Origin: Infirmifilum sp. NZ
GTDB taxonomy: Archaea; Thermoproteota; Thermoprotei; Thermofilales; Thermofilaceae
Length of the DNA stretch: 64,000 nucleotides
Assembly: GCF_022693705.1 (NCBI RefSeq)
Contig: NZ_CP094288.1
Span: 698,582-762,581, forward strand
Reading direction: 5' to 3'
Positions 57,226-64,000 of the stretch are shown here, in pieces (position 1 is the first letter of the stretch; every line of letters begins with the position of its first letter). The notes beneath the pieces are model-generated. The model was not told the origin of the DNA. It searched no databases and worked only from the letters and a program-made list of their open reading frames with translations. The position numbers and the translations under genes are program-made.

Positions 57226-58664
57226 TCGCCCAGTAGCCGCGAAAGCGATGGGTACATTTCCAGTGCACGCTCACTGGCCAGGATCGAGTAATACTGGATG
57301 ATTATTCCGACCAGCAGAAGAATCCCCGTACCCCCTCCCATGGCTCTTAGCAGGTCGCTTAGAACGGCGATAGCACCTATCAGAACGCTACTGAGGATCG
57401 TCAGACTCCAGATGTATCGCCTGAGCATGTTCGCAATAACCTTCTCACTCTTCCTAAACCCAGGTATCTGTAGTTGAGCTTTGGCAAGCTGCTCAGCTTG
57501 GCTCTCGGGGTCCATACCGGAAGTTATAATCCATGCAACGCCAAATAGAACCGCTAGGATGATGTAAAGCAAAGAGTAGATTAGAACATGCAGGGGGTCA
57601 TTGATTACGGAGAAGAGAGAGCGTGGCGGGGTTATGTAGTAGACCAGGCTTCCTGGCATGGGAATTGGGCCATTCGAAGTGTAGTTGTACATCGCAATTA
57701 TGTTCAGGTAAGGGTTCGTGTTTCCGGGGTTTACGCGAGGCCAGAGGGCTTGTGTTATCATTACAATATTGGCGTATAATGCGCCTACAAGGATTACCGG
57801 CATTACGGAGACGTAGAGGAGTTTTAACGGTATGCGCGTGCGCATTCCACTAAACCTGGCGCTTGCCACAGGTATAGTTACTTTTGTGCTTTCAAGGTAC
57901 GCCAAGAATAGTAGAAGGAAAATCATCGAGGCAAAGCCTACTAAGTCAGGATAGCCCGAGGGTCGAAGGATTGCATAGCGAAGGAGCGTAGAGTTCCCCG
58001 TTGTAGCAAAGGTGGCGATACCCACGGCCAGCGATGGGAAAAAGCCATAATACAGGCCATCCGCCAGGGGGCCTATCGGGCTGAACAGCTCCCAGAATAT
58101 TTGCTGTGCTACTCCGGCAGCTATGAATAGGCTAACTGCGCTACCCACGCCCCAGCCTTTCTCAAGCATGTCGTTCATTAGAATAACGAAGATGCTTGCG
58201 ACGAGTAGCTGGGCGAAAACGAGGTACTGTTGTGTAGTGGTGAGGACGCCGTACACACCACCGTATATGTAGGCGAAAGCCTCCAGTGCGGCGAAAACAA
58301 TAGCGGTGAGTTTCTGTAGCCCGGCGAAGGTTCTGCGGCCTTCCCTGGTTGTAAGATCCAAGTTAATTATCTTGCTACCGACGAGAAGCTCCCACACTAT
58401 TCCCGACGTGACTATCGGACCTATTCCGAGCTCTATCAAAGTCCCTCTTTTTGAGGCCATGACTATGCGTAGGAACTCGAGTGCACCGATGGTTCCCTGA
58501 GTCTGTCTAGGAATACCGTATAGCGGGATCTGTCCCAATAGGAAGTACGCTATTAGAACTAAGGCCGTCCAGAATAGTCTTTCCCCAAGGCTTGGCTTCC
58601 TTGAGGGGCGCTCGACTTCAGGTAGTACTCTGAATATGAGCGACAACCGTTCATAAGTGCTCAA
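57222..58664 (-). CDS. secY: Preprotein translocase subunit SecY
   Basis: 480 aa with about ten membrane helices. Archaeal SecY features include LVLIAYFLLGQIPLYGIP (TM1), the plug region after it, LIELGIGPIVTSGIVWELL and the C-terminal NMLRRYIWSLTILSSVLIGAIAVLSDLLRAMGGGTGILLLVGIIIQYYSI. It is the core of the SecYEG protein-conducting channel. The start TTG 58664 overlaps the L15 stop in a TTGA. It closes the ribosomal spc-type series. Confidence 0.97.
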   Translation of the reverse strand: MSTYERLSLIFRVLPEVERPSRKPSLGERLFWTALVLIAYFLLGQIPLYGIPRQTQGTIGALEFLRIVMASKRGTLIELGIGPIVTSGIVWELLVGSKIINLDLTTREGRRTFAGLQKLTAIVFAALEAFAYIYGGVYGVLTTTQQYLVFAQLLVASIFVILMNDMLEKGWGVGSAVSLFIAAGVAQQIFWELFSPIGPLADGLYYGFFPSLAVGIATFATTGNSTLLRYAILRPSGYPDLVGFASMIFLLLFLAYLESTKVTIPVASARFSGMRTRIPLKLLYVSVMPVILVGALYANIVMITQALWPRVNPGNTNPYLNIIAMYNYTSNGPIPMPGSLVYYITPPRSLFSVINDPLHVLIYSLLYIILAVLFGVAWIITSGMDPESQAEQLAKAQLQIPGFRKSEKVIANMLRRYIWSLTILSSVLIGAIAVLSDLLRAMGGGTGILLLVGIIIQYYSILASERALEMYPSLSRLLGE

Positions 58665-59113
58665 TTGGCTTCACCAGGTGTAACGACCTTCCCTCCGGCC
58701 CCCGAAATCTTCGCGATAGCTTGCTCGGTAGCTTTATGAACCCGCACTACGATTTTTTTCGAAACCCTTCCACTCCCCGTCAGTTTATTCACACCTAGTA
58801 GCGTCAGGTCGACGTAGTAACTGTCACCGCTTCTTGTTGCGACCCCAAGGTTTACGAGCTCCTCTATCTTTTCATCGAGCACACCGACGTTGAGCGCCCT
58901 GAACTGCACTACAAGTGATGGATGCCTTGTAAAACCATGCGACCCGTACCAGTCAGGGGCATACTTTACCGTCCAGCTCCACTTGTGCTTGTGGTAGCCA
59001 ACATATCCCCTGCCGCCCTTCCTGCCGCTTCTCCTGTGTTGCGCTACTCTCCCCCACCCGTGTGTTCGGCTACCGCGATAGTACCGGCTTTTCTTTTCAC
59101 GGCGTCTGACCAC
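58661..59113 (-). CDS. rpl15: Ribosomal protein uL15
   Basis: 150 aa from GTG 59113 with GAGGTGG upstream. SRTHGWGRVAQHRRSGRKGGRGYVGYHKHKWSW is the Gly/Arg-rich rRNA-binding region of archaeal L15; the globular tail ends the protein. It is coupled to SecY. A 232-bp gap separates it from L30, and TTAAAAAAGA near 59148-59160 may be its own TATA. Confidence 0.96.
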   Translation of the reverse strand: MVRRREKKSRYYRGSRTHGWGRVAQHRRSGRKGGRGYVGYHKHKWSWTVKYAPDWYGSHGFTRHPSLVVQFRALNVGVLDEKIEELVNLGVATRSGDSYYVDLTLLGVNKLTGSGRVSKKIVVRVHKATEQAIAKISGAGGKVVTPGEAN

Positions 59114-59345
59114 GTTGATGCCACCTCAATGAGTCTTAGGGGAGTCTTTTTTAAGTTTATTGCACACTAAGAGTAGAAAGATAGGTGACTGATCGCTTTT
59201 CCATCCTCATGTTCCCCACTTCCTATTCTTCCACAAGATGATTGAGAGAACTCAAGGCTTAATTTCAAAATTTTGACTTTACAATAAATGCAGTATGAGA
59301 TTTAAAAATCCAATGCGTTGATAAGCTGAGAAGTATAAATTATTC
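59114..59345. other. Gap between L30 and L15 with promoter-like and palindromic sequence
   Basis: 232 bp, AT-rich and without a gene. It holds a 12-bp perfect palindrome TCAAAATTTTGA (59265-59276), a small hairpin TTGAG-AGAA-CTCAA (59242-59255), and a possible L15 TATA at 59148-59160. In most archaeal spc operons L30 and L15 are adjacent, so this gap probably separates two transcripts. Confidence 0.4.
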
Positions 59346-59816
59346 CTATAGCATTTTAAGTATTAGATCGTTTATGGCTTCCCCTCTATAGCCGGTCTCG
59401 CCACCAGCTCTGATGTTTTTCTTTATAGTCCCTTTGAAGCCGCCAGAAGGGGGGCGGAGCCTAAATACCGGCTTTAGCCCTGGAATATCTTCTAGCTTAA
59501 CTTCACCCTTGAGCAGGGCATCTGCGAGCTCTTCAAAGCTCCCATATCCGATTTTTCGCAGATACTCAAGCGTTAACTTCTTGTTGCCAGTTACCCTCGC
59601 CCTCCTCTTGAGCAACTCCACCAGCACGTCCCTACGTATTTCACCGTACGTCACCACGCTACTCAGAGTTTTATCAAGCATCCCTCTAATTGAGGGAGTG
59701 TCTTGCACCAGTGTGGCATGAAACGTTTTGTGAAGCCTTAAAAGCTCTAAAGCCTTCTCCTCATCCGGGGACCTGTCAGGAATTCCCCGCAACCGTAGAA
59801 CGAAGAGCAGCGCCAT
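59346..59816 (-). CDS. rpl30: Ribosomal protein uL30
   Basis: 156 aa, archaeal long form. LLFVLRLRGIPDRSPDEEKALELLRLHKTFHATLV is the L30 core; the archaeal extension ends FRLRPPSGGFKGTIKKNIRAGGETGYRGEAINDLI. It starts 6 bp after S5. Confidence 0.96.
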   Translation of the reverse strand: MALLFVLRLRGIPDRSPDEEKALELLRLHKTFHATLVQDTPSIRGMLDKTLSSVVTYGEIRRDVLVELLKRRARVTGNKKLTLEYLRKIGYGSFEELADALLKGEVKLEDIPGLKPVFRLRPPSGGFKGTIKKNIRAGGETGYRGEAINDLILKML

Positions 59817-59822
59817 CGTGAA

Positions 59823-60434
59823 TCACCAACTATCAGGTGAGTAAAACTTGTAGGTCTCTTTCAGAGCTTCATAAACAGCTTTAGCCATGTTATGCGTTGT
59901 GCGCGTTTCTCCGAAAGACCGGGACCACACGTCGTTGATGCCGGCAAGCCTAAGCACAGTTTTAGCTACATCTGAGGCAACAAGCCCGACCCCCTTTGGT
60001 GCCGGAATGAGCACGACACGGACGCTACCGCTCTTACCCTCAACCTGAAATGGAACACTGTGCGGCTCTCCGCATAGGCACTCCCAGCTCCCGCAGCCTC
60101 TCCGTACAGGTATGATGCTAAGCTTGGCCCTTCTAACAGCTTTGTCTATAGCTGTACCGATGTGTTTGGATTTGCCCATACCTACTCCCACGTAGCCGTT
60201 TTCATTTCCAACAGCGACTGTTACTTGGTATTGGCTTACCTCGCCTGAGTCTGTTTGCCTTTGGACGAAGTTGACATTAAGGACTTCGAACTTCAGGTCA
60301 GGAAGAAGCGCATCAATGATCTCTACTTCCCTTATTGGGAGATTCCTGGCAAAGATCTCATCGATAGATTTGATCTTACCTTCTGCTACCATCCTTCCGA
60401 CCTGCGTGCGCGGAACCCAGCTTCCCAACGACAC
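59823..60434 (-). CDS. rps5: Ribosomal protein uS5
   Basis: 203 aa, archaeal type. [22 protein letters not shown], the dsRNA-binding domain [30 protein letters not shown] and [51 protein letters not shown] are present. The CGSWECxCG stretch is a Cys-containing archaeal insertion. Forty-eight bp separate it from L18. Confidence 0.97.
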   Translation of the reverse strand: MSLGSWVPRTQVGRMVAEGKIKSIDEIFARNLPIREVEIIDALLPDLKFEVLNVNFVQRQTDSGEVSQYQVTVAVGNENGYVGVGMGKSKHIGTAIDKAVRRAKLSIIPVRRGCGSWECLCGEPHSVPFQVEGKSGSVRVVLIPAPKGVGLVASDVAKTVLRLAGINDVWSRSFGETRTTHNMAKAVYEALKETYKFYSPDSW

Positions 60435-60482
60435 AGAGACCCACCTTCAAGCGTTACACTACGACATGTTAAATACCTTACC

Positions 60483-61073
60483 TTATGTAAAGGCTTTAAG
60501 TATACGCTGCCTTACTTCCTCAAAATGTTCTGGAAGGTCTTCAGGGTTTAAGCCGTTTGCTAGGTACTGCGAGAAACGCTTAGCGTACATCTCAGGGTCG
60601 TTTTCCTTTAGGAGTTTGGCGTATGAGGCTATGTGTTCTCCTCGCACTCTACTTTCGTCGGGGAATATCCCCTCCCCAGCAGGCACATGAAGGCCAGCGT
60701 CGATGGCACCCTTAGCCGCCGCAAAGACCCTGCCTCCTTTTATGGGTCTATGCAATCCTATATCAAGCACTGCCTCCTCTACCCCATTTTTCTTGGCCTT
60801 AAGCGCTGCAAGCAGACCGAGGAGGTATACAGCAGGAGTGTTCTTCAACCCTCCTTTCCACCCGAATTTTTTCAGCTCGTTTGAGTGCGCAGAAACCAGC
60901 GTGATGTCTCCTTTAGGATCAGCTCTCACGATCTGGACAATCGCGGTTCTGGAGAGTATTCTTACCACTAGCCTGGGTTTCTTAGACATTATCAGCTTTC
61001 TTCGCTTGTAGTAGTTCGTCTTACCCTCCCTACGGCGTTTCAAGGCAACCCTGTATGTAGACCCCCTAGCCAC
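60483..61073 (-). CDS. rpl18: Ribosomal protein uL18
   Basis: 196 aa, archaeal/L5e-like. [32 protein letters not shown] is the 5S rRNA-binding start; [54 protein letters not shown] follows. It overlaps L19e by 8 bp. Confidence 0.97.
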   Translation of the reverse strand: MARGSTYRVALKRRREGKTNYYKRRKLIMSKKPRLVVRILSRTAIVQIVRADPKGDITLVSAHSNELKKFGWKGGLKNTPAVYLLGLLAALKAKKNGVEEAVLDIGLHRPIKGGRVFAAAKGAIDAGLHVPAGEGIFPDESRVRGEHIASYAKLLKENDPEMYAKRFSQYLANGLNPEDLPEHFEEVRQRILKAFT

Positions 61074-61509
61074 TTCCGCTCACCTTAATTATACCGTGTT
61101 CGTGCAAGTACATTCTTAGGTGCGCTACACTCCTAAACATGCCTCCTTTAATCAGCTTGTAAACTCTCCAAAACTCCTTCTTCTCTATTAAACCTTTGTT
61201 TTTCAGTGCCTTAAGGAAGCGCCTTTGCGCCCTTACTCTGGCCATCCATAGCTCCTTTTCGTCTACTCTTGGCCCCTTTTTGCTACCGGGGCCTCTACTC
61301 CTTCTCTTAGCTCTCTTGATCCTGTGACGACCACGCGATGGCGTCGACGGTGGAAGAACTCTAATCACACCGTCTTTTATGAGCCGCCGAACATCATCGC
61401 GACTTATAGCTGCGGCTACCTCCTCTAAGCGCGTGGGGTCTATCCATATTCTGCTCTCCCCAACTTCGAGCACCTCTGATGCCAGTCTGCGAGCAACACT
61501 CACGTCCAT
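61066..61509 (-). CDS. rpl19e: Ribosomal protein eL19
   Basis: 147 aa. It shows [43 protein letters not shown] and the basic [20 protein letters not shown] linker, then a helical end. This protein is specific to archaea and eukaryotes. It starts 3 bp after L32e. Confidence 0.97.
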   Translation of the reverse strand: MDVSVARRLASEVLEVGESRIWIDPTRLEEVAAAISRDDVRRLIKDGVIRVLPPSTPSRGRHRIKRAKRRSRGPGSKKGPRVDEKELWMARVRAQRRFLKALKNKGLIEKKEFWRVYKLIKGGMFRSVAHLRMYLHEHGIIKVSGSG

Positions 61510-61512
61510 CGG

Positions 61513-61959
61513 TTAAGCACCCCCTACGTTAAGCACGCGAATTCCTTTCTCTTCGGCCTTTTTAATGATTTCTATCCGCTTACGTCTCCCAACGGTGGAC
61601 GCGATCCTTACTGCTTGTTTGGTTGGGTCTATCTTCTCGAGCTCTTCGGGGGAGTGAACGATAACCTCCTCAAAGCCCGAAGGATGCAAGCCTCGAACAG
61701 CCGCTGGGCCTCTATAGCCGACCTTGACAAGAGGCGGGAACCCCTTCCTCTGCAACCTTATCTGGTTGTCAAGACTTCTCCGAGGGCTACGCCACTTATC
61801 CTCTAACCGCTTGAGCCTCCATGAATTCATGCGTATGAATCTTGGCCTCGAGCGATTGAGAACGGCGCGAAGCTGAAGCATCTTTGCCTTTTCAGGCGTG
61901 AGGGAGGGCTTTATCTTCTTAGGCTCTTTGGCACCTTCAACCTGTTTTTCCTCGCTCAT
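61513..61959 (-). CDS. rpl32e: Ribosomal protein eL32
   Basis: 148 aa. An acidic/basic N-terminal extension (EEKQVEGAKEPKKIKPSLT) leads to the eL32 core SRPRFIRMNSWRLKRLEDKWRSPRRSLDNQIRLQRKGFPPLVKVGYRGPAAVRGLHPSGFEEV. It lies 12 bp after S8; in the standard archaeal order L6 lies between S8 and L32e and is missing here. Confidence 0.96.
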   Translation of the reverse strand: MSEEKQVEGAKEPKKIKPSLTPEKAKMLQLRAVLNRSRPRFIRMNSWRLKRLEDKWRSPRRSLDNQIRLQRKGFPPLVKVGYRGPAAVRGLHPSGFEEVIVHSPEELEKIDPTKQAVRIASTVGRRKRIEIIKKAEEKGIRVLNVGGA

Positions 61960-61971
61960 TAAGCACCCCCT

Positions 61972-62361
61972 CTAATATACGTAAGCGATCAGTACACCGC
62001 CCAGGCCTCTGCTCTGGGCCTCACGATGACTCATTACACCCTGTGGTGTGGACACGATTAGAATGCCTATATCCCTTGAGGGGAGGAACTGTTGCTCCCA
62101 TTTCGCATACTCGTCTTTTTTAACAGAGTACCTTGGTTTAATTGCACCGCACTTGTTAATCTTACCCGCTAGCTTAACGATGATTTTTCCTCCTCTGCCA
62201 TCATTGATGTACTCAAAATCCTCGATGTAACCCTGCTGCTTCATGACGTTTAGTACGCGAGCTATTAACTTCGAAGATGGGTAAATGACGCACTCGCGAT
62301 GACCTCTGACCTCGTTGTTCCAGATCGTTGCCATAGCATTAGCAAGTGTATCTAGCATCAT
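61972..62361 (-). CDS. rps8: Ribosomal protein uS8
   Basis: 129 aa from ATG 62361, since GAGGGTGGT just upstream is a good ribosome-binding site; GTG 62370 overlaps that site and is less likely. [56 protein letters not shown] and the end [31 protein letters not shown] are archaeal S8. It is an early 30S assembly protein. Confidence 0.96.
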   Translation of the reverse strand: MMLDTLANAMATIWNNEVRGHRECVIYPSSKLIARVLNVMKQQGYIEDFEYINDGRGGKIIVKLAGKINKCGAIKPRYSVKKDEYAKWEQQFLPSRDIGILIVSTPQGVMSHREAQSRGLGGVLIAYVY

Positions 62362-62373
62362 CCGTACCACCCT

Positions 62374-62538
62374 CTAGGAATACTTTTTGAAGCCTATATC
62401 CTCGGCAACTTCCCTGAAGCATCTCCTACAGAGGTTTAGTCCGTACATTCGTATGACGGCCTCGTGAGTGCCACACCTGACGCACATCCTGCTACCCTTC
62501 CCGTACTTACGCTTTTTCGGGGGATGAAGCTTGGCCAT
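62374..62538 (-). CDS. rps14: Ribosomal protein uS14, zinc-binding form
   Basis: 54 aa, from ATG 62538 ([19 protein letters not shown]) to TAG 62374-62376. Four Cys, C19-x2-C22 and C37-x2-C40 (CVRC...CRRC), form the zinc site of the short archaeal S14. It lies 5 bp after L5 and 12 bp before the S8 start, in the normal L5-S14-S8 order. It is easily missed because of its length. Confidence 0.95.
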   Translation of the reverse strand: MAKLHPPKKRKYGKGSRMCVRCGTHEAVIRMYGLNLCRRCFREVAEDIGFKKYS

Positions 62539-62543
62539 ACCGA

Positions 62544-63098
62544 TCACCTCTTTGCTCTTACAACCTGCACACCTAAAATCTTTTCCAGAAATGCTATCGT
62601 CTCTTCCTTTGTAACACGGTGTCTCGACTCAACCTTCGACCGCTTTCTCCTCCTTCTGGCAACACGAAAGCCTGGTCTTTCAAGGGCCACTACCACATCG
62701 AAGCCAAATATTCCCACCTCTGGGTCATACTTCACACCGGGAAGAAGTATGTGCTCCTTAACGCCGAAGGCGAAGTTGCCGTGCTTATCGATGCTCTTTT
62801 CAGGTATTTTGTTGTCGACTGCAGCTAAGGCACGCTTAAGAAAGCTGACAGCTTTCTCGCCGCGGAGCGTTACCATGGCTGCAATGTTTTCACCCCTCTT
62901 CACGCCGAATTCTTTTATGCTTTTCTTCGCCCGACGAAGAGAGGGCTTTTGCCCGGTAAGCTCCTCTAGGAGTTTAGCAGCCTTTGCTAACCTTTCACCG
63001 CTTTCGCCGACACCTATGTTGACTACAACTTTACTTATGAAGATCCTACGCATCGGATGATCGGTTTCCATGAGTAAAGTACCCTTCATTTGCATCAC
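62544..63098 (-). CDS. rpl5: Ribosomal protein uL5
   Basis: 184 aa from GTG 63098, overlapping the S4e stop (GTGA). [65 protein letters not shown] and the end [11 protein letters not shown] are archaeal L5, which binds 5S rRNA. The N-terminal about ten residues ([10 protein letters not shown]) may be read from a later start. Confidence 0.97.
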   Translation of the reverse strand: MMQMKGTLLMETDHPMRRIFISKVVVNIGVGESGERLAKAAKLLEELTGQKPSLRRAKKSIKEFGVKRGENIAAMVTLRGEKAVSFLKRALAAVDNKIPEKSIDKHGNFAFGVKEHILLPGVKYDPEVGIFGFDVVVALERPGFRVARRRRKRSKVESRHRVTKEETIAFLEKILGVQVVRAKR

Positions 63099-63838
63099 CT
63101 AATCGTGATCGCGGGTTTCTCCTCTCCAACTGGAAGTACGTACTCCAGTTTGGTCCTCACAGTTTCTCCTTGGTCGTTCTGCAATACCACCAGCGCGTCC
63201 CGGCGCTTAAACACCTGTTGAATCGATATAACCCTTCCGACGAAGCCAGCGTGACGGCCGTCGGTCACAACAGCTAGAACTCCCTCCTTGAAAGGAATTA
63301 TCTGAGCTATAGCCTGCTTAGGAACTGTTATAAGGACCGAGTCGAAGGTTTTAATATTTGTTTTCTCTCCTCCGGATTGAGGCAGGAGAATATTCCTGCC
63401 ATCGTGAAGAGTGACTTGAATAGCGCCTCCCTTAACTGTCTGCTTTCTGATAACTCTCAATAGCTTGTACCCTGCCTCCTCCGGCGGTATTTCTATTAGC
63501 TTTAGTCTTTTTACGCTATCGGGTACAACGCGGTAAAACTTTCCCTCCGGAATAATATGTACAACGTCCATTAAACCTACCGGAAACTTGTAATCAGTTA
63601 CCACACGCCCATCCACAGCGACCTTCCTCTCACCGAGTATCCTCCGCGTTTCCCGCATCGTGGTAGTGTAGCCTAGAATGTCTCGTATCACAATTCCTAG
63701 AGGTATGCTTTTGAACAATGGATGTGGGCCTGGCCTGGGTTTAACGGTCCAAACATATTCCTTCCTACTGATTGGCCAAAACGGTGGCGCTATGGATCTT
63801 CGGAGATGCCTAAGTGAGCTCCTTATTCTTCGCGTCAT
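63095..63838 (-). CDS. rps4e: Ribosomal protein eS4
   Basis: 247 aa. It has [61 protein letters not shown], an S4-type RNA-binding domain, a central domain and a C-terminal KOW motif ([24 protein letters not shown]). The ATG overlaps the L24 stop (ATGA). Confidence 0.97.
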   Translation of the reverse strand: MTRRIRSSLRHLRRSIAPPFWPISRKEYVWTVKPRPGPHPLFKSIPLGIVIRDILGYTTTMRETRRILGERKVAVDGRVVTDYKFPVGLMDVVHIIPEGKFYRVVPDSVKRLKLIEIPPEEAGYKLLRVIRKQTVKGGAIQVTLHDGRNILLPQSGGEKTNIKTFDSVLITVPKQAIAQIIPFKEGVLAVVTDGRHAGFVGRVISIQQVFKRRDALVVLQNDQGETVRTKLEYVLPVGEEKPAITIR

Positions 63839-64000
63839 CCTTGACCACCTACTTTAGCTCTCTCTACAAGCTCCTTCCTGCGCTTGTCGCTTAGGTCTAG
63901 CTCTACCACGAGAACCTTGGACGGGTGAATAGGATATGGAACCTCTGTACCGTCAGCTTTACGCAGAACAGCGCCTTCGACAAATATACGCTCCCTTTTA
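63835..64000 (-). CDS. rpl24: Ribosomal protein uL24, C-terminal part (5' end outside window)
   Basis: The minus-strand frame entering from the right edge gives about 54 codons: [17 protein letters not shown], then [17 protein letters not shown] and a basic end GGQG before TGA. The segment [34 protein letters not shown] is the archaeal L24 C terminus. It precedes S4e as in the standard L14-L24-S4e-L5 order. Confidence 0.9.
   Translation of the reverse strand, partial: KRERIFVEGAVLRKADGTEVPYPIHPSKVLVVELDLSDKRRKELVERAKVGGQG

Noticed and set aside
1-64000. CRISPR array, insertion sequence, integrase or toxin-antitoxin pair
   Set aside because: No regularly spaced repeats, transposase, recombinase or attachment-site duplication of the tRNA was seen; the macrodomain gene has no ADP-ribosyltransferase partner.

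Overview
The window is a 64 kb piece of a hyperthermophilic archaeal chromosome. It contains archaeal ribosomal operons (S4e, L19e, L32e, single-gene L10/L1/L11), Alba, ABCE1, NAC, Cgi121, a bifunctional FBP aldolase/phosphatase, a tungsten-type aldehyde ferredoxin oxidoreductase, TATA-box promoters about 25-30 bp upstream of leaderless starts, and frequent GTG/TTG starts. The Sulfolobus-type single-OB SSB, PAC2, DUF171 and DUF434 genes point to Thermoproteota; Thermofilales or a neighbouring order is my best guess, not a proof.

Region 1 (1-13 kb): an acyl-CoA carboxylase/decarboxylase cluster (carboxyltransferase, a 55-aa OadG-like peptide, biotin carrier), a tRNA-Leu(CAA), a metallo-beta-lactamase-fold hydrolase, a PP-loop enzyme coupled to a RecB-like nuclease, an Lrp regulator, an HD nucleotidase, a Get3/ArsA-like ATPase, a P-type cation ATPase, FBP aldolase/phosphatase and a Clp1-type polynucleotide kinase. 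Region 2 (12.8-18 kb): macrodomain and PsiE genes, then a molybdopterin/tungsten block of MobA, a JAMM protease, aldehyde ferredoxin oxidoreductase, MoaD and a ModE-type regulator, with a perfect palindrome at the oxidoreductase promoter. Region 3 (18-34.5 kb): carbamate kinase, a secreted transglutaminase-like protein with a membrane-anchored partner, TldE/TldD, adenylate kinase, a MoxR-DUF58-DUF4129 membrane operon, a PAC2 proteasome-chaperone homologue, a C/D box guide RNA, TatD, IMPase and phosphodiesterase genes, a SWIM protein, and a divergent flippase-like/glycosyltransferase pair.

Region 4 (34.6-48.7 kb): SSB, glycerate kinase, a GH57 glycosidase, Alba, ABCE1, a TFS-like single zinc ribbon, THUMP protein, Cgi121, SAM hydrolase, RNA cyclase, a CDP-alcohol transferase, NAC, DUF434 and AlaS. 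This is mostly translation and RNA processing. Region 5 (48.7-64 kb): ribosomal operons on the minus strand, in transcription order L24-S4e-L5-S14-S8-L32e-L19e-L18-S5-L30 / L15-SecY; small wHTH protein; S25e-like mini-protein-SPOUT methyltransferase; L3-L4-L23-L2; S19-L11-L1-L10 and AlaS. It departs from the usual archaeal layout: no L6 between S8 and L32e, no L12 after L10, L10 without its acidic tail, S19 cut off from L2 by an oppositely oriented FAD oxidoreductase, and an S25e-like tail without the winged helix.

No CRISPR array, insertion sequence, integrase or prophage was seen. I did not find a clear-cut new defence or mobile system. The most unusual items are the small proteins and ribosomal-locus rearrangements, the JAMM/MoaD/oxidoreductase neighbourhood, the C/D box RNA and the PP-loop/nuclease pair. 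Seven convergent gene pairs overlap at their 3' ends.
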